The translations under genes and the position numbers were made by a program. From an uncultured Candidatus Actinomarina sp. (GTDB lineage: Bacteria; Actinomycetota; Acidimicrobiia; Actinomarinales; Actinomarinaceae): a DNA stretch of 64,000 nt. Location: positions 1 to 64,000 of the forward strand of contig CACNFT010000002.1 of NCBI GenBank assembly GCA_902619825.1, read 5' to 3'. Positions 9,652 to 22,422 of the stretch are shown here, one piece after another (the stretch's first letter is position 1; every line of letters begins with the position of its first letter). The notes beneath the pieces were generated by a model that ran no database searches, had not been told where the DNA came from, and worked only from the letters and a program-made list of their open reading frames with translations.

Positions 9652-11091
9652 ATGAATAATTGGGAATACGCAGAATCAATAGAGTCAGAAAAAATTGTAA
9701 ATATAGAAAAAAAGTATGGCCACTTCATTCAGGGAGAATTTGTGTCACCAAATTCTAAAAAATATCTAGACACAATCTCTCCATCAACTGAAGAAGTTTT
9801 ATCATCAATATCCATTGGTGATGAAAAGGATGTAGATTTTGCTGTAAATGCAGCAAAAGAAGGGCTTAAACAATGGAGTAAAACCTCACCATCAGAGAGA
9901 TCAAAGTATCTATTTAAGCTTGCAAGATTAATCCAAGAAAGATCCAGAGAGTTTGCAGTGCTAGAAAGTCTAGATGGTGGAAAGCCTATAAAAGAATCTA
10001 GAGATTTTGACCTTCCACAAGTTGCACAGAATTTTTTCTACTACGCCGGGTGGGCTGACAAAATTGATCTTGCATGGGGTAATGGTATTTCAAAACCTTA
10101 CGGAGTTGTAGGTCAAATTATTCCATGGAACTTTCCATTATTAATGCTTTCTTGGAAAGTTGCTCCCGCGCTAGCAACGGGTAATACTGTAGTTTTAAAA
10201 CCTGCAGAGACCACTCCACTTACTGCTTTATTATTTGCAGAACTTTGTGATGAAGTAGGTCTTCCCAAAGGTGTTTTTAATTTAGTTACTGGAGATGGAA
10301 CTACAGGCTCCCATTTAGTGAATCATAAAGATATTAAAAAAATTGCATTTACTGGATCAACAAGTGTTGGTAAATACATACAGAAATCTTTATCTGGAAG
10401 GGATGTTGGCCTTACTCTTGAGTTAGGTGGAAAGGCTGCAAACATCGTTTATAACGATGCAGCCTTAGATGAAGCAGTAGAGGGAGTGGTAAATGGAATC
10501 TTTTTTAATCAAGGACACGTATGCTGCGCTGGAAGTAGATTATTAGTTCAAGAGGATATCCATGATGTATTTATCGACAAACTTGAAAAAAGGATGCAAA
10601 CCTTAAGAGTTGGCAATCCACTCGATAAGAATACTGATATTGGTGCGATTAATTCAAAAGATCAGCTTGATAAAATCAATGAACTGGTCAATGAAGGTGT
10701 AAACGATGGTGGGGAGCTCTTTCAAATTGAATGTGAACTACCTAAGAATGGTTTTTGGTTTAAACCAAGTCTATTTACTGGAGTTCAGGCAAATTATAAA
10801 ATTGCGACAGAAGAAATATTTGGTCCAGTTCTGACTACCTTAACATTTCGAACTCCAGATGAAGCTGTTGAAATAGCTAACAATACAGAATATGGATTAT
10901 CTGCAGGAATTTGGACTGAAAAAGGATCCAAAATACTATGGACTGCAGACAGGCTTGATGCTGGTGTAGTTTGGGCTAATACGTTTAATAAATTCGACCC
11001 GGCTTCTCCATTTGGAGGGTATAAAGAATCTGGTTTTGGAAGAGAAGGTGGCAGGCATGGTCTCCTTTCATATTTAAAGGCATCATCATGA
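9652..11091 (+). CDS. Aldehyde dehydrogenase, catalytic (ALDH16-like N-terminal half by context)
   Basis: IIPWNFPLLMLSWKVAPALATGN, ELGGKAANIVY, FFNQGHVCCAGSRL catalytic Cys, EIFGPVLT. Confidence 0.9.
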   Translation: MNNWEYAESIESEKIVNIEKKYGHFIQGEFVSPNSKKYLDTISPSTEEVLSSISIGDEKDVDFAVNAAKEGLKQWSKTSPSERSKYLFKLARLIQERSREFAVLESLDGGKPIKESRDFDLPQVAQNFFYYAGWADKIDLAWGNGISKPYGVVGQIIPWNFPLLMLSWKVAPALATGNTVVLKPAETTPLTALLFAELCDEVGLPKGVFNLVTGDGTTGSHLVNHKDIKKIAFTGSTSVGKYIQKSLSGRDVGLTLELGGKAANIVYNDAALDEAVEGVVNGIFFNQGHVCCAGSRLLVQEDIHDVFIDKLEKRMQTLRVGNPLDKNTDIGAINSKDQLDKINELVNEGVNDGGELFQIECELPKNGFWFKPSLFTGVQANYKIATEEIFGPVLTTLTFRTPDEAVEIANNTEYGLSAGIWTEKGSKILWTADRLDAGVVWANTFNKFDPASPFGGYKESGFGREGGRHGLLSYLKASS

Positions 11092-11915
11092 CAGAAGTTA
11101 AAAAAACATATAAACATTATGTTGATGGTAAATTCGTAAGATCAGAGTCAGGAAAAGTGTATGCAATTGATTTAAAAAATGAAAAATACGAGATCCCTCT
11201 TACTTCAAAGAAAGACTTAAGAGACGCAGTTACCTCATCTAAAGCTGGCTTTATAAAGTGGAACTCATTAACTATGTACAACAAATCCCAGATACTTTAT
11301 AGATTATCTGAAATGATTGAGGGAAATAAAGAAAGTTATATAATATTGCTACAAGATCATGGACTTAGTAAAAATGAGGCCAAAAATGATATCGAAAATT
11401 CAATAAACACAATCATTTGGTATGCAGGTCTTGTTGACAAATGGGAACAACTTACAGGTAATCTCAACCCTGTAGCTGGAGAATATTTTAATATTTCTCA
11501 TCAAGAGCCAATCGGGGTTACATTCACACTAAATTCAAACTCAATATCTTTAGACGATTTAGTTAAGTCCTTTCTGCCTGCATTAACTGTTGGATGTTCA
11601 GTAATTAATTTTTCTGAGAAAAATGCAGTCATTGCTTTAAAACTTTCAGAGGACATAAATAATTCAGATTTTCCGGCAGGTAGTCTGAATATAATCGCAG
11701 GAAAATTTGAAAATATTGTTGAAGATGTTGGTGGTCATGTTGAGATAAAACATGCAGTAATTTATGATGACATTTCAAAAGAATCTAAGACAATTATTGG
11801 TGAAAAAGGATCAGAGTCTGTTAAAAGAATTTCTTTTCAACCACCAACAAGTGGATTAAGTTCCATACTTCCGTTTATTGAAACAAAGACAGTTTGGCAT
11901 CCCAAAGGTAAATAA
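11088..11915 (+). CDS. Truncated/degenerate aldehyde dehydrogenase-like protein
   Basis: 275 aa; N-terminal ALDH-like (YVDGKFVRSESGK, QEPIGVTFTLNS, FLPALTVGCSVI, FPAGSLNIIAG) but no catalytic-Cys domain; overlaps upstream ALDH by 4 nt. Confidence 0.75.
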   Translation: MTEVKKTYKHYVDGKFVRSESGKVYAIDLKNEKYEIPLTSKKDLRDAVTSSKAGFIKWNSLTMYNKSQILYRLSEMIEGNKESYIILLQDHGLSKNEAKNDIENSINTIIWYAGLVDKWEQLTGNLNPVAGEYFNISHQEPIGVTFTLNSNSISLDDLVKSFLPALTVGCSVINFSEKNAVIALKLSEDINNSDFPAGSLNIIAGKFENIVEDVGGHVEIKHAVIYDDISKESKTIIGEKGSESVKRISFQPPTSGLSSILPFIETKTVWHPKGK

Positions 11916-11965
11916 ACTGTCGTACCTATATTCTAATATTTTATTATTACTCATTAACCCTGTTT

Positions 11966-11992
11966 AAGCTGTCTTGTTAGTCAAGACAGCTT
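11966..11992 (+). terminator. Hairpin downstream of the deoC-ALDH operon
   Basis: Perfect 11-bp stem AAGCTGTCTTG-TTAGT-CAAGACAGCTT followed by ATT; modest T tail. Confidence 0.55.
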
Positions 11993-12016
11993 ATTCATAA
12001 ATGTTGTTATTATTAC

Positions 12017-12436
12017 ATGATGGTTGAAGACAATATTGATAATCTTTTACAGAATAGCGGAATGCCTGTTCCAAATGTATGGATTGAGCTTGAGGGTGAA
12101 TTTTTAGAATTTGATAAGGAAAATGAAACCTTAAAATGCAAATTCCCTGTAAGGGAAAGATATTTCAATCCATTACCTACAACACTTGGTGGAATTATTG
12201 ATTCTTGGATAGACATTACTATGGGGCCATTAAGTGTATTACTTGGTCAGAAAGCCGTGACAAAAACTTTCTCAATAAAATTCATAAAACCTGTTGGACC
12301 TTCAATAAAATACGTAACTGCAGTTGCTTGGAGAGAAAGTATTAATGGGAGAAGTAGTCAGTTTAAAGGCGAACTTTATTTAGATAATGGAGAATTAGCT
12401 GCAATTGCTGAGTCAGAACTTGTAGAAATAAAATAA
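12017..12436 (+). CDS. Hotdog-fold thioesterase (PaaI-like)
   Basis: FPVRERYFNPLPTTLGGIIDSWIDITMGPLSVLLG hotdog pattern. Confidence 0.7.
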   Translation: MMVEDNIDNLLQNSGMPVPNVWIELEGEFLEFDKENETLKCKFPVRERYFNPLPTTLGGIIDSWIDITMGPLSVLLGQKAVTKTFSIKFIKPVGPSIKYVTAVAWRESINGRSSQFKGELYLDNGELAAIAESELVEIK

Positions 12437-13285
12437 TTAAGTTCTCGAATATAAAAAAGCTGAAGTAAGAATCACTCCAATCCCAACAAATTGTATGGCA
12501 TAAGTAATTTCATTTAGAAACTGATAACCAAAGAAAATAGAAAAAATCGGAATCATATAAACTATAAATGAACTTGATATCCTTCCAACATTGTCTAAAA
12601 GTTTGTAATAGGTTAAGAATGCAATCCCAGTACCACCAATACCTAAAATTAACATTGGAATTAATGAAATCTGTAGAGTTGGAAGTTTAAATGATGCAGT
12701 AAATCCATATAAAATCAATGAAAGCAATGAAGCATATCTCATGACAATTTTAAGAACGATATAGGATTCATATTTTTTAATCAGTGGCTCAACTATATTT
12801 ACAGCAATTCCATAAGATATAGAGGCAATTAATGCAAATATAGACCCGATATTAAAAGATAGATCATTAATTCCACCACTTAATGTAATCAGGCCAACTC
12901 CAATGAAGCCTGAAAAAATATAAATGATTTGAAGATTGGTAATTCTCAGTCTGTAAAAAACTACTGCGATGAAAGCAACAAAAATTGGCGTTGAACCGTT
13001 GATTAATCCAGCTAATGATGAGGTTATTGTTTGCTCTGCTATTCCAAACATATAAAAAGGTAAAGCCATCCAAAAAAAGGAAACTATAACAAATTTAATA
13101 TGATCAGCCTTATCAATCTTTTCTTTAGTTCTTACAAAAATATTTACAAATAATGCACCAATTAGAATTCTATAAAGAGCTATATCGGAAGGATTTAGTT
13201 CATCAAGAGAATATTTGATCATTAAAAATGAAGATCCCCAAATTGATGAAGTTACAAGAGCTAGAAATAGGTTTTTAATTTGCAC
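12437..13285 (-). CDS. EamA/DMT-family transporter
   Basis: 10-TM DMT pattern: SSIWGSSFLMIKYSL, GSTPIFVAFIAVV; probable GTG start. Confidence 0.85.
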   Translation of the reverse strand: MQIKNLFLALVTSSIWGSSFLMIKYSLDELNPSDIALYRILIGALFVNIFVRTKEKIDKADHIKFVIVSFFWMALPFYMFGIAEQTITSSLAGLINGSTPIFVAFIAVVFYRLRITNLQIIYIFSGFIGVGLITLSGGINDLSFNIGSIFALIASISYGIAVNIVEPLIKKYESYIVLKIVMRYASLLSLILYGFTASFKLPTLQISLIPMLILGIGGTGIAFLTYYKLLDNVGRISSSFIVYMIPIFSIFFGYQFLNEITYAIQFVGIGVILTSAFLYSRT

Positions 13286-13315
13286 AGATTAAGAAGCCTA
13301 ACATATTTTTATTAA

Positions 13316-13381
13316 TGGAGCCACCCCAACAGGGTAGTTGATTAGTGTCAGTGGTTCAGACTTACACAAAAGGCGGCTCCA
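13316..13381 (-). ncRNA. Candidate structured leader RNA (three-way junction) upstream of the EamA transporter
   Basis: Minus strand UGGAGCCGCC...GGUGGCUCCA closes a 10-bp P1 (with G-U); inside are GUGU-A-AGU(CUGAACC)ACU-G-ACAC and CAAC(UACCCU)GUUG. Confidence 0.5.
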
Positions 13382-13405
13382 CTTTAAGTTTAGATGAAAG
13401 AATAA

Positions 13406-14071
13406 TTAGATTATCTGGTCAGTAATTATTTCAATATTTTTTGAATAATTCTTTAAAAGATTAATAGGTAAGTTATTGTCAACGTTTACAAGTTTAAGTA
13501 TATTTTTCTTACTTTCACCAGTTGCTAGGACATATATCTTTTCAATTTTTCCAAGTAAGTGAAAAGTTGATGTTACTCTCCATTTTGTTTTTATATTTAC
13601 CTCGTTTGCAACATAAAGTGAATCATTATTATCAAGGGCTTTTGTCCCAGGAAACAGTGACGCTACATGTCCGTCTTCGCCCATACCAAGAATAGCTACA
13701 TCGAAGACCTGGATTGTGCTTTTTAGTTTATCTTCATACTTTTTTGCATCACTTTCAGGAGAGGAACTTGTGAATTCAAATTTTAAAATATTTGCGTCAG
13801 TTCTTTCAAAATATTCATTTATCATTCTCTGGTTTGAAAGGTCATTATCTTCTTCAATCCATCTATCATCAATTGTCCAAATAAAAGTTTTTGAGAGGTC
13901 ATCAAAGTTTTCTGCGATCATTGAATAAGTTAATTTTGGAGTGTTTCCACCAGAAAGTCCGATTGAAAAATCTCTATTTGAATTAACTAATAAATTTTTA
14001 ATCTCGCCTACAAGATAACTCGACGCACTCTCATGGTTGTTTTCATGATGAATATTTATATCATGTGTCAT
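13406..14071 (-). CDS. pgl: 6-phosphogluconolactonase
   Basis: GLSGGNTPK, WTIDDRWIEEDNDLSNQRMI, DVAILGMGEDGHVASLFPG. Confidence 0.9.
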   Translation of the reverse strand: MTHDINIHHENNHESASSYLVGEIKNLLVNSNRDFSIGLSGGNTPKLTYSMIAENFDDLSKTFIWTIDDRWIEEDNDLSNQRMINEYFERTDANILKFEFTSSSPESDAKKYEDKLKSTIQVFDVAILGMGEDGHVASLFPGTKALDNNDSLYVANEVNIKTKWRVTSTFHLLGKIEKIYVLATGESKKNILKLVNVDNNLPINLLKNYSKNIEIITDQII

Positions 14072-14108
14072 AAAAAAATTGTTACACTTTAAACTTCAAG
14101 TAATATCA

Positions 14109-15377
14109 ATGATAGTGGAAAAACATATTTCGATTGAAGGTAACCACAAATTAAGTGGTGAGATAAATGTAAAAGGCGCTAAAAATGCGGTATTAAAAGA
14201 AATGATCCTTCCCATTCTTGCAGAAGGAAAATATCTTCTTAAAAATGTCCCTTTGATTGACGACGTTGAATACATGCAGGACGTTTTAAAAGTTTTAGGT
14301 ATAAATAGTAATTTTAAAAATGATTCTTTAGAGATAGTTTCACCTTCAACAATTGGTGTAGAGGCTCCATATGAGATAGTCCAAAAAATGAGGGCTTCAA
14401 TAATTATTCTTGGTCCTTTGTTAGCTCGTTGTGGTGAAGCGAGAATAGCATTTCCTGGTGGAGATCAATTAGGACCAAGACCTGTACAAATGCATCTAGA
14501 TGCATTAGAAAAAATGGGTGCAAATTTTGAACTTGATCATGGTGTTTTAATTGGTAAAACGGATGGTCTTAATGGTGTTGAGATAAACCTTCCTTACGCA
14601 TCAGTTGGAGCTACTGAGAATACTTTACTAGCAGCTGTATTAGCTCAAGGAAGAACAGTCATTGAAAATGCCGCAAGAGAACCTGAAATAGTTGATATTG
14701 TCAACATGCTAAAAAAGATGGGTGCCAATATAAGTGGTGCTGGTACAAGCGAAATTATTGTTGAAGGTGTAGACAAACTGAACCCAGTAGACCATGAAAT
14801 TATTGGAGATAGAATTGCTGCAGGAACTTTTTTAGTTGCAATATTGTCAACGAAGGGTTCAGGTAGGGTAAATGGTATTAATCCAGAGCATTTGCCTATG
14901 GAGTTAAAAAAATTAGGTGAAATGGGTGCAAAAATTGATAGCACTGAAACTTCTATTAATATTGAATATCGAGATAATCTTCAATCAATAGAACTTTCAA
15001 CTTTACCATTTCCTGGTATAGCTACGGATCTTCAACCAATTTTTGGTTCTGCATTATTATTAGCTGAAGGTACATCAATATTAACTGAAAATGTATATGA
15101 TCAACGTTTTCAATGGATACCAGAAGTTCAAAGAATGGGGGCGAATATACAGACTGGATGGCAACATGCAATGATAAAAGGTGTTGAAAGTCTATCTGGA
15201 GCTCCAGTCCATGCAACAGACATTAGAACTGGTGCAAGTCTGATTATTGCAGCATTACAAGCTGATGGTTTGTCTACTATCACAGGAATTGATCATATTA
15301 ACAGAGGATACGAAGACATCGTTACTTCATTAAGCTCATTAGGGTCAACAATCGAATATAATAATACCAATGGATGA
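14109..15377 (+). CDS. murA: UDP-N-acetylglucosamine 1-carboxyvinyltransferase
   Basis: GEINVKGAKNAVLK, RCGEARIAFPGGDQLGPRPV, TDLQPIFGSALLLA; start shifted to MIVEKHISIEG from the ORF start at 14079. Confidence 0.93.
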   Translation: MIVEKHISIEGNHKLSGEINVKGAKNAVLKEMILPILAEGKYLLKNVPLIDDVEYMQDVLKVLGINSNFKNDSLEIVSPSTIGVEAPYEIVQKMRASIIILGPLLARCGEARIAFPGGDQLGPRPVQMHLDALEKMGANFELDHGVLIGKTDGLNGVEINLPYASVGATENTLLAAVLAQGRTVIENAAREPEIVDIVNMLKKMGANISGAGTSEIIVEGVDKLNPVDHEIIGDRIAAGTFLVAILSTKGSGRVNGINPEHLPMELKKLGEMGAKIDSTETSINIEYRDNLQSIELSTLPFPGIATDLQPIFGSALLLAEGTSILTENVYDQRFQWIPEVQRMGANIQTGWQHAMIKGVESLSGAPVHATDIRTGASLIIAALQADGLSTITGIDHINRGYEDIVTSLSSLGSTIEYNNTNG

Positions 15378-15648
15378 TACAGGAATAAATTTTCCAACTT
15401 TTAAGGAAAGACCTGAAAAGGTTGATATTGATATGGATATATTAAATGACACTATTGAATATATTCGACCAGCTGTACAGGCTGATGGTGGTGACATAAA
15501 ACTATCTTCCGTCGAAGATGGAGTAGTCAATATCGAGATGCTAGGTGCATGCCAAGGATGCCCCCTGTCAATAGCGACTCTTAAGAGTGGTATAGAGAGA
15601 ATATTGATAGATAAAGTTCCTGGTGTTGAACAAGTAATAGCTACTTAA
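15370..15648 (+). CDS. NifU-domain Fe-S scaffold protein
   Basis: IRPAVQADGGDIKLSSVEDGVVNIEMLGACQGCPLSIATLKSGIERIL. Confidence 0.9.
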   Translation: MDDTGINFPTFKERPEKVDIDMDILNDTIEYIRPAVQADGGDIKLSSVEDGVVNIEMLGACQGCPLSIATLKSGIERILIDKVPGVEQVIAT

Positions 15649-15657
15649 GTTTTAAAT

Positions 15658-16266
15658 TTATTCTGAAAGTATCCTGCTGTAAAAATTAATTCCTACCATT
15701 TGATTTTCAATAACAATTGGCTCTATCTCATATTGAATTTGATTGTTTAGAGTAGTGCCTCCATATTCATTTGGATCAAGTAATTCTTCATATAGTCCAA
15801 GATCAACTAAAACAGTTTCTCTTTCATCTTTATCTAAAGAATCATCTGAAATACTTATAATCATCAAAAAAAATAATTTTGTTTGTTGAGATGTAATTTC
15901 ATCTGTTGATGTTGGTGAGAAAAATTCTATTGCGTTTACTACGTTATTTGAAACATTTAGATTTAATACAAAAATATTTTCTGTACTTCCAAATTGATAC
16001 ACAAATGTTTCTTTAGCAGTACTTACTTGATATATGCCATCGGGATCAATTGAAAAAAAAGTAATAGTATCTTGATCATTTGATATTGAATCGATTAATT
16101 TATTCCAATTTGAAACAAACTCTTCAGGAGATTTACCGAGCCCTTGACTCCAATTAAGTTCATTATCTATTGACATACCCTCATCAACTTCTTGAATATC
16201 GGTTTCTGTATTGGCACATCCAATAATAAAAATTGTTAAAAGAACTAAAAACTTAAAACTTTTCAT
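15658..16266 (-). CDS. Putative lipoprotein of unknown function
   Basis: Signal/lipobox MKSFKFLVLLTIFIIGCANTE. Confidence 0.65.
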   Translation of the reverse strand: MKSFKFLVLLTIFIIGCANTETDIQEVDEGMSIDNELNWSQGLGKSPEEFVSNWNKLIDSISNDQDTITFFSIDPDGIYQVSTAKETFVYQFGSTENIFVLNLNVSNNVVNAIEFFSPTSTDEITSQQTKLFFLMIISISDDSLDKDERETVLVDLGLYEELLDPNEYGGTTLNNQIQYEIEPIVIENQMVGINFYSRILSE

Positions 16267-16269
16267 ATC

Positions 16270-16413
16270 TTAATTTCCATTTTTTAATACTTGTGATGTT
16301 CTTTCAAAATGGACATTATTTTCAATAAAGTCTTTATCTCTCTCAATGTTTGCTTCATTAGAACATGCCATAAAAAATACAATTAAAAAAATAAAAGGAC
16401 TTATGTTCTTCAT
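16270..16413 (-). CDS. Small (47 aa) putative lipoprotein
   Basis: Not in ORF track: MKNISPFIFLIVFFMACSNEANIERDKDFIENNVHFERTSQVLKNGN*; lipobox FMAC; ATGA overlap with the upstream SRPBCC gene stop. Confidence 0.65.
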   Translation of the reverse strand: MKNISPFIFLIVFFMACSNEANIERDKDFIENNVHFERTSQVLKNGN

Positions 16414-16850
16414 TTTTCAATCTCATTCTTTAAATTATTTAAATTTTCTTTCCATATAAATTCTAAAATAGGCTTTCCAACAATTTCTCCAATTGGACCG
16501 AATAAATAAAATGGAAATTTTAAAGTTTCTGTCCATTTAAATTTTGTTGTATTATCGTCAACTTTGTTAAATTCCATTTCACCTTTACCTGTGACTATAC
16601 CTATATGATCAACACCAATAATTTTTTTTTCTTCCCATTTAGTAAAAGTCATATAATCATAAAGTTTTATAGGACCTATTTTTGTAAGAACTTTTATCTT
16701 TGTTCCTACACCAGATTTTATTTCACTCTCAAAGTCAATTTTTACTGCATCTTTCATCCAGTTTGAATGATTTTCAATACGAGATACCTCACTCCAAACT
16801 TCATCTAAAGAAGCGTCTATTGTTGTTTCTACAGTAATTGTTTTACTCAT
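16410..16850 (-). CDS. SRPBCC (START-like/polyketide cyclase) family protein
   Basis: TVETTIDASLDEVWSEVSRIENHSNWM... Confidence 0.75.
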   Translation of the reverse strand: MSKTITVETTIDASLDEVWSEVSRIENHSNWMKDAVKIDFESEIKSGVGTKIKVLTKIGPIKLYDYMTFTKWEEKKIIGVDHIGIVTGKGEMEFNKVDDNTTKFKWTETLKFPFYLFGPIGEIVGKPILEFIWKENLNNLKNEIEK

Positions 16851-16886
16851 TGTGTGTTTTACAATAATAGTTCCTCACTAAAATAA

Positions 16887-18034
16887 TTGAGTATGAAAAA
16901 TCAGGACTATTTATACCTAGACCATGCTGCATCAACACCGATGCGTAAATCTGCTTTGGATAAATATATAGAAGCAGAGAGCTTTGGTTTTGCTAATTCT
17001 TCAGGAGGACATAAGCTTTCTAGAAATTCAAAAAATTTATTAGAAGATTCTCGAGAAATAATTGCTGAATTATTTGATTCTGTTCCTAGTGAGATCATTT
17101 TTACAAGTGGTGGAACCGAAGCGGATAATTGGACAATTAAGTCTTTATTTGATTCAAAACAACCAAATAATAATCTAGTAACTTCAAATATTGAACATGA
17201 GGCAGTTCTTGCATCAGCTGAATGGATATCTTCAAACGGTTTTCAAACTAAATATGCAAAGTCTGATGAAAATGGGTTTGTAACAAAGGACGAATTTATA
17301 AAACAAATTGATGATGAAACTAAAGTTGCATCATTAATGTGGGGAAACAATGAAACAGGAGTCATCCAACCAATAAAAGATATTTCTAAAGAATTAAAAT
17401 CTATCAACTCATCAACACTTTTTCATTCAGATGTTGTCCAAGGCATTATCTCAAATAATGTTGATTTTCATAGAAATGGAATTGAAAGTGCAGCAATATC
17501 TGCTCACAAAATTGGAGGCCCTAAAGGTGTTGGGGCTATGTTTGTAAATAGTAAATTTAAGCTACCCAGCTTTTTACATGGTGGGAAACAAGAACTTGAG
17601 AGAAGAGCAGGGACAGTGGATGTACCCGGCATAGCAGCATTTGCAACAGCATTACAGGAACAGCAAACAAGATTTGATGAAGAAGTTGGTTTGATGAATA
17701 ATGAAAGGTTAATTTTTGAAGACAAACTTAAGAATGCATTAAGCGTAGAGATTATAGGAGAGTCAATGAAGAGACTTCCACATATCAGCAATGTACAATT
17801 TAGAGATATTAATTCTGAAGTACTTTTAATTCAGTTAGATCTAAATGGTCTTGGAGTTTCACGAGGTTCTGCTTGTGCAAGTGGTGCACAAAAACCTTCC
17901 CACGTGCTACAGGCCATGAATATAGACTCTAAATTTATAAACAATCATTTGAGGTTTAGTTTTGGCTGGACAACTCAAGCTGGTGATGGAAGCAAGGCTG
18001 CAGACATAGTCATGAAAGCTGTAAAGGAAATAGA

Positions 18035-18038
<4 letters not shown>
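16887..18038 (+). CDS. iscS: Cysteine desulfurase
   Basis: YLDHAASTPMR, TSGGTEADNW, SAHKIGGPKGVGAMFV, SRGSACASGAQ. Confidence 0.9.
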
Positions 18039-21571
<3,533 letters not shown>

Positions 21572-21609
21572 ACATTAAAATACTATCTAATAACTAAAAA
21601 GAGACCAAT

Positions 21610-22422
21610 ATGAATATTGAAAAATTAAAAGAAAACATTGAAAACATTGATGCTGAGAATATTTCTACTGAAGATATTACTTCAATTAGGCAGACTATTG
21701 ATGCATTAGATAATGGCAAAATAAGAGTTGCAGAACAAGTCGATGGTGAATGGTTGGTCAATGAATGGGTAAAGAAGTCAATATTATATTATTTCACCAT
21801 AGAAAATTTGAAAGTCATCTCATCAGGGGATGTCACTTATTTTGATAAATTAGAACCTAAGAAAAATTATGAAGATTTAAAAATTAGAGTAGTTCCTCCG
21901 GGAGTAGTAAGGTATGGAGCATTTTGTGAGCCTGGAGTAGTTGTAATGCCGGGTTTCGTAAATATTGGAGCTTATGTCGGTTCTGGAACAATGGTTGATA
22001 CTTGGGCAACAGTTGGTTCATGTGCTCAAATTGGAAAAAATGTTCATTTATCTGGTGGGGTAGGAATTGGAGGAGTTTTAGAACCGCCTTCAGCAATGCC
22101 AGTAATTATCGAGGATGGTGCATTTATTGGTTCAAGGGCAATAATTGTTGAGGGTGTAAGAATTGGTAAAGGAGCTGTTATAGGCGCAAACGTTACGATA
22201 ACTTCTTCCACTCCAGTGATTGATGTTTCTGGTGAAAAGCCTATCGAGCACAAAGGAATTGTACCTGAAAACTCTGTTGTAATTCCTGGTACTAGACCAA
22301 AGAAATTTCCAAGTGGTGAATTTGAAGTTCAATGTGCACTAATTATTGGTCAGAGAAAAGAATCAACTAATGAGAAAACTTCACTAAATGAGGCACTCAG
22401 AACATTTGGAGTTGACGTTTGA
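21610..22422 (+). CDS. dapD: 2,3,4,5-tetrahydropyridine-2,6-dicarboxylate N-succinyltransferase
   Basis: Left-handed beta-helix hexapeptides: MPGFVNIGAYVGSGTMVDTWATVGSCAQIGKNVHLSGG. Confidence 0.93.
   Translation: MNIEKLKENIENIDAENISTEDITSIRQTIDALDNGKIRVAEQVDGEWLVNEWVKKSILYYFTIENLKVISSGDVTYFDKLEPKKNYEDLKIRVVPPGVVRYGAFCEPGVVVMPGFVNIGAYVGSGTMVDTWATVGSCAQIGKNVHLSGGVGIGGVLEPPSAMPVIIEDGAFIGSRAIIVEGVRIGKGAVIGANVTITSSTPVIDVSGEKPIEHKGIVPENSVVIPGTRPKKFPSGEFEVQCALIIGQRKESTNEKTSLNEALRTFGVDV

Noticed and set aside
13316-13381. tRNA gene (GGAGCCG/TGGCTCC resembles an acceptor stem followed by A)
   Set aside because: Only 66 nt, no T-loop GGTTCRANNCC in the right place and no credible anticodon arm; better described as a leader RNA.
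14079-14108. Upstream start of murA
   Set aside because: Conserved MurA N-terminus starts at MIVEKHISIEG (14109); the extra residues fall in the divergent promoter region.
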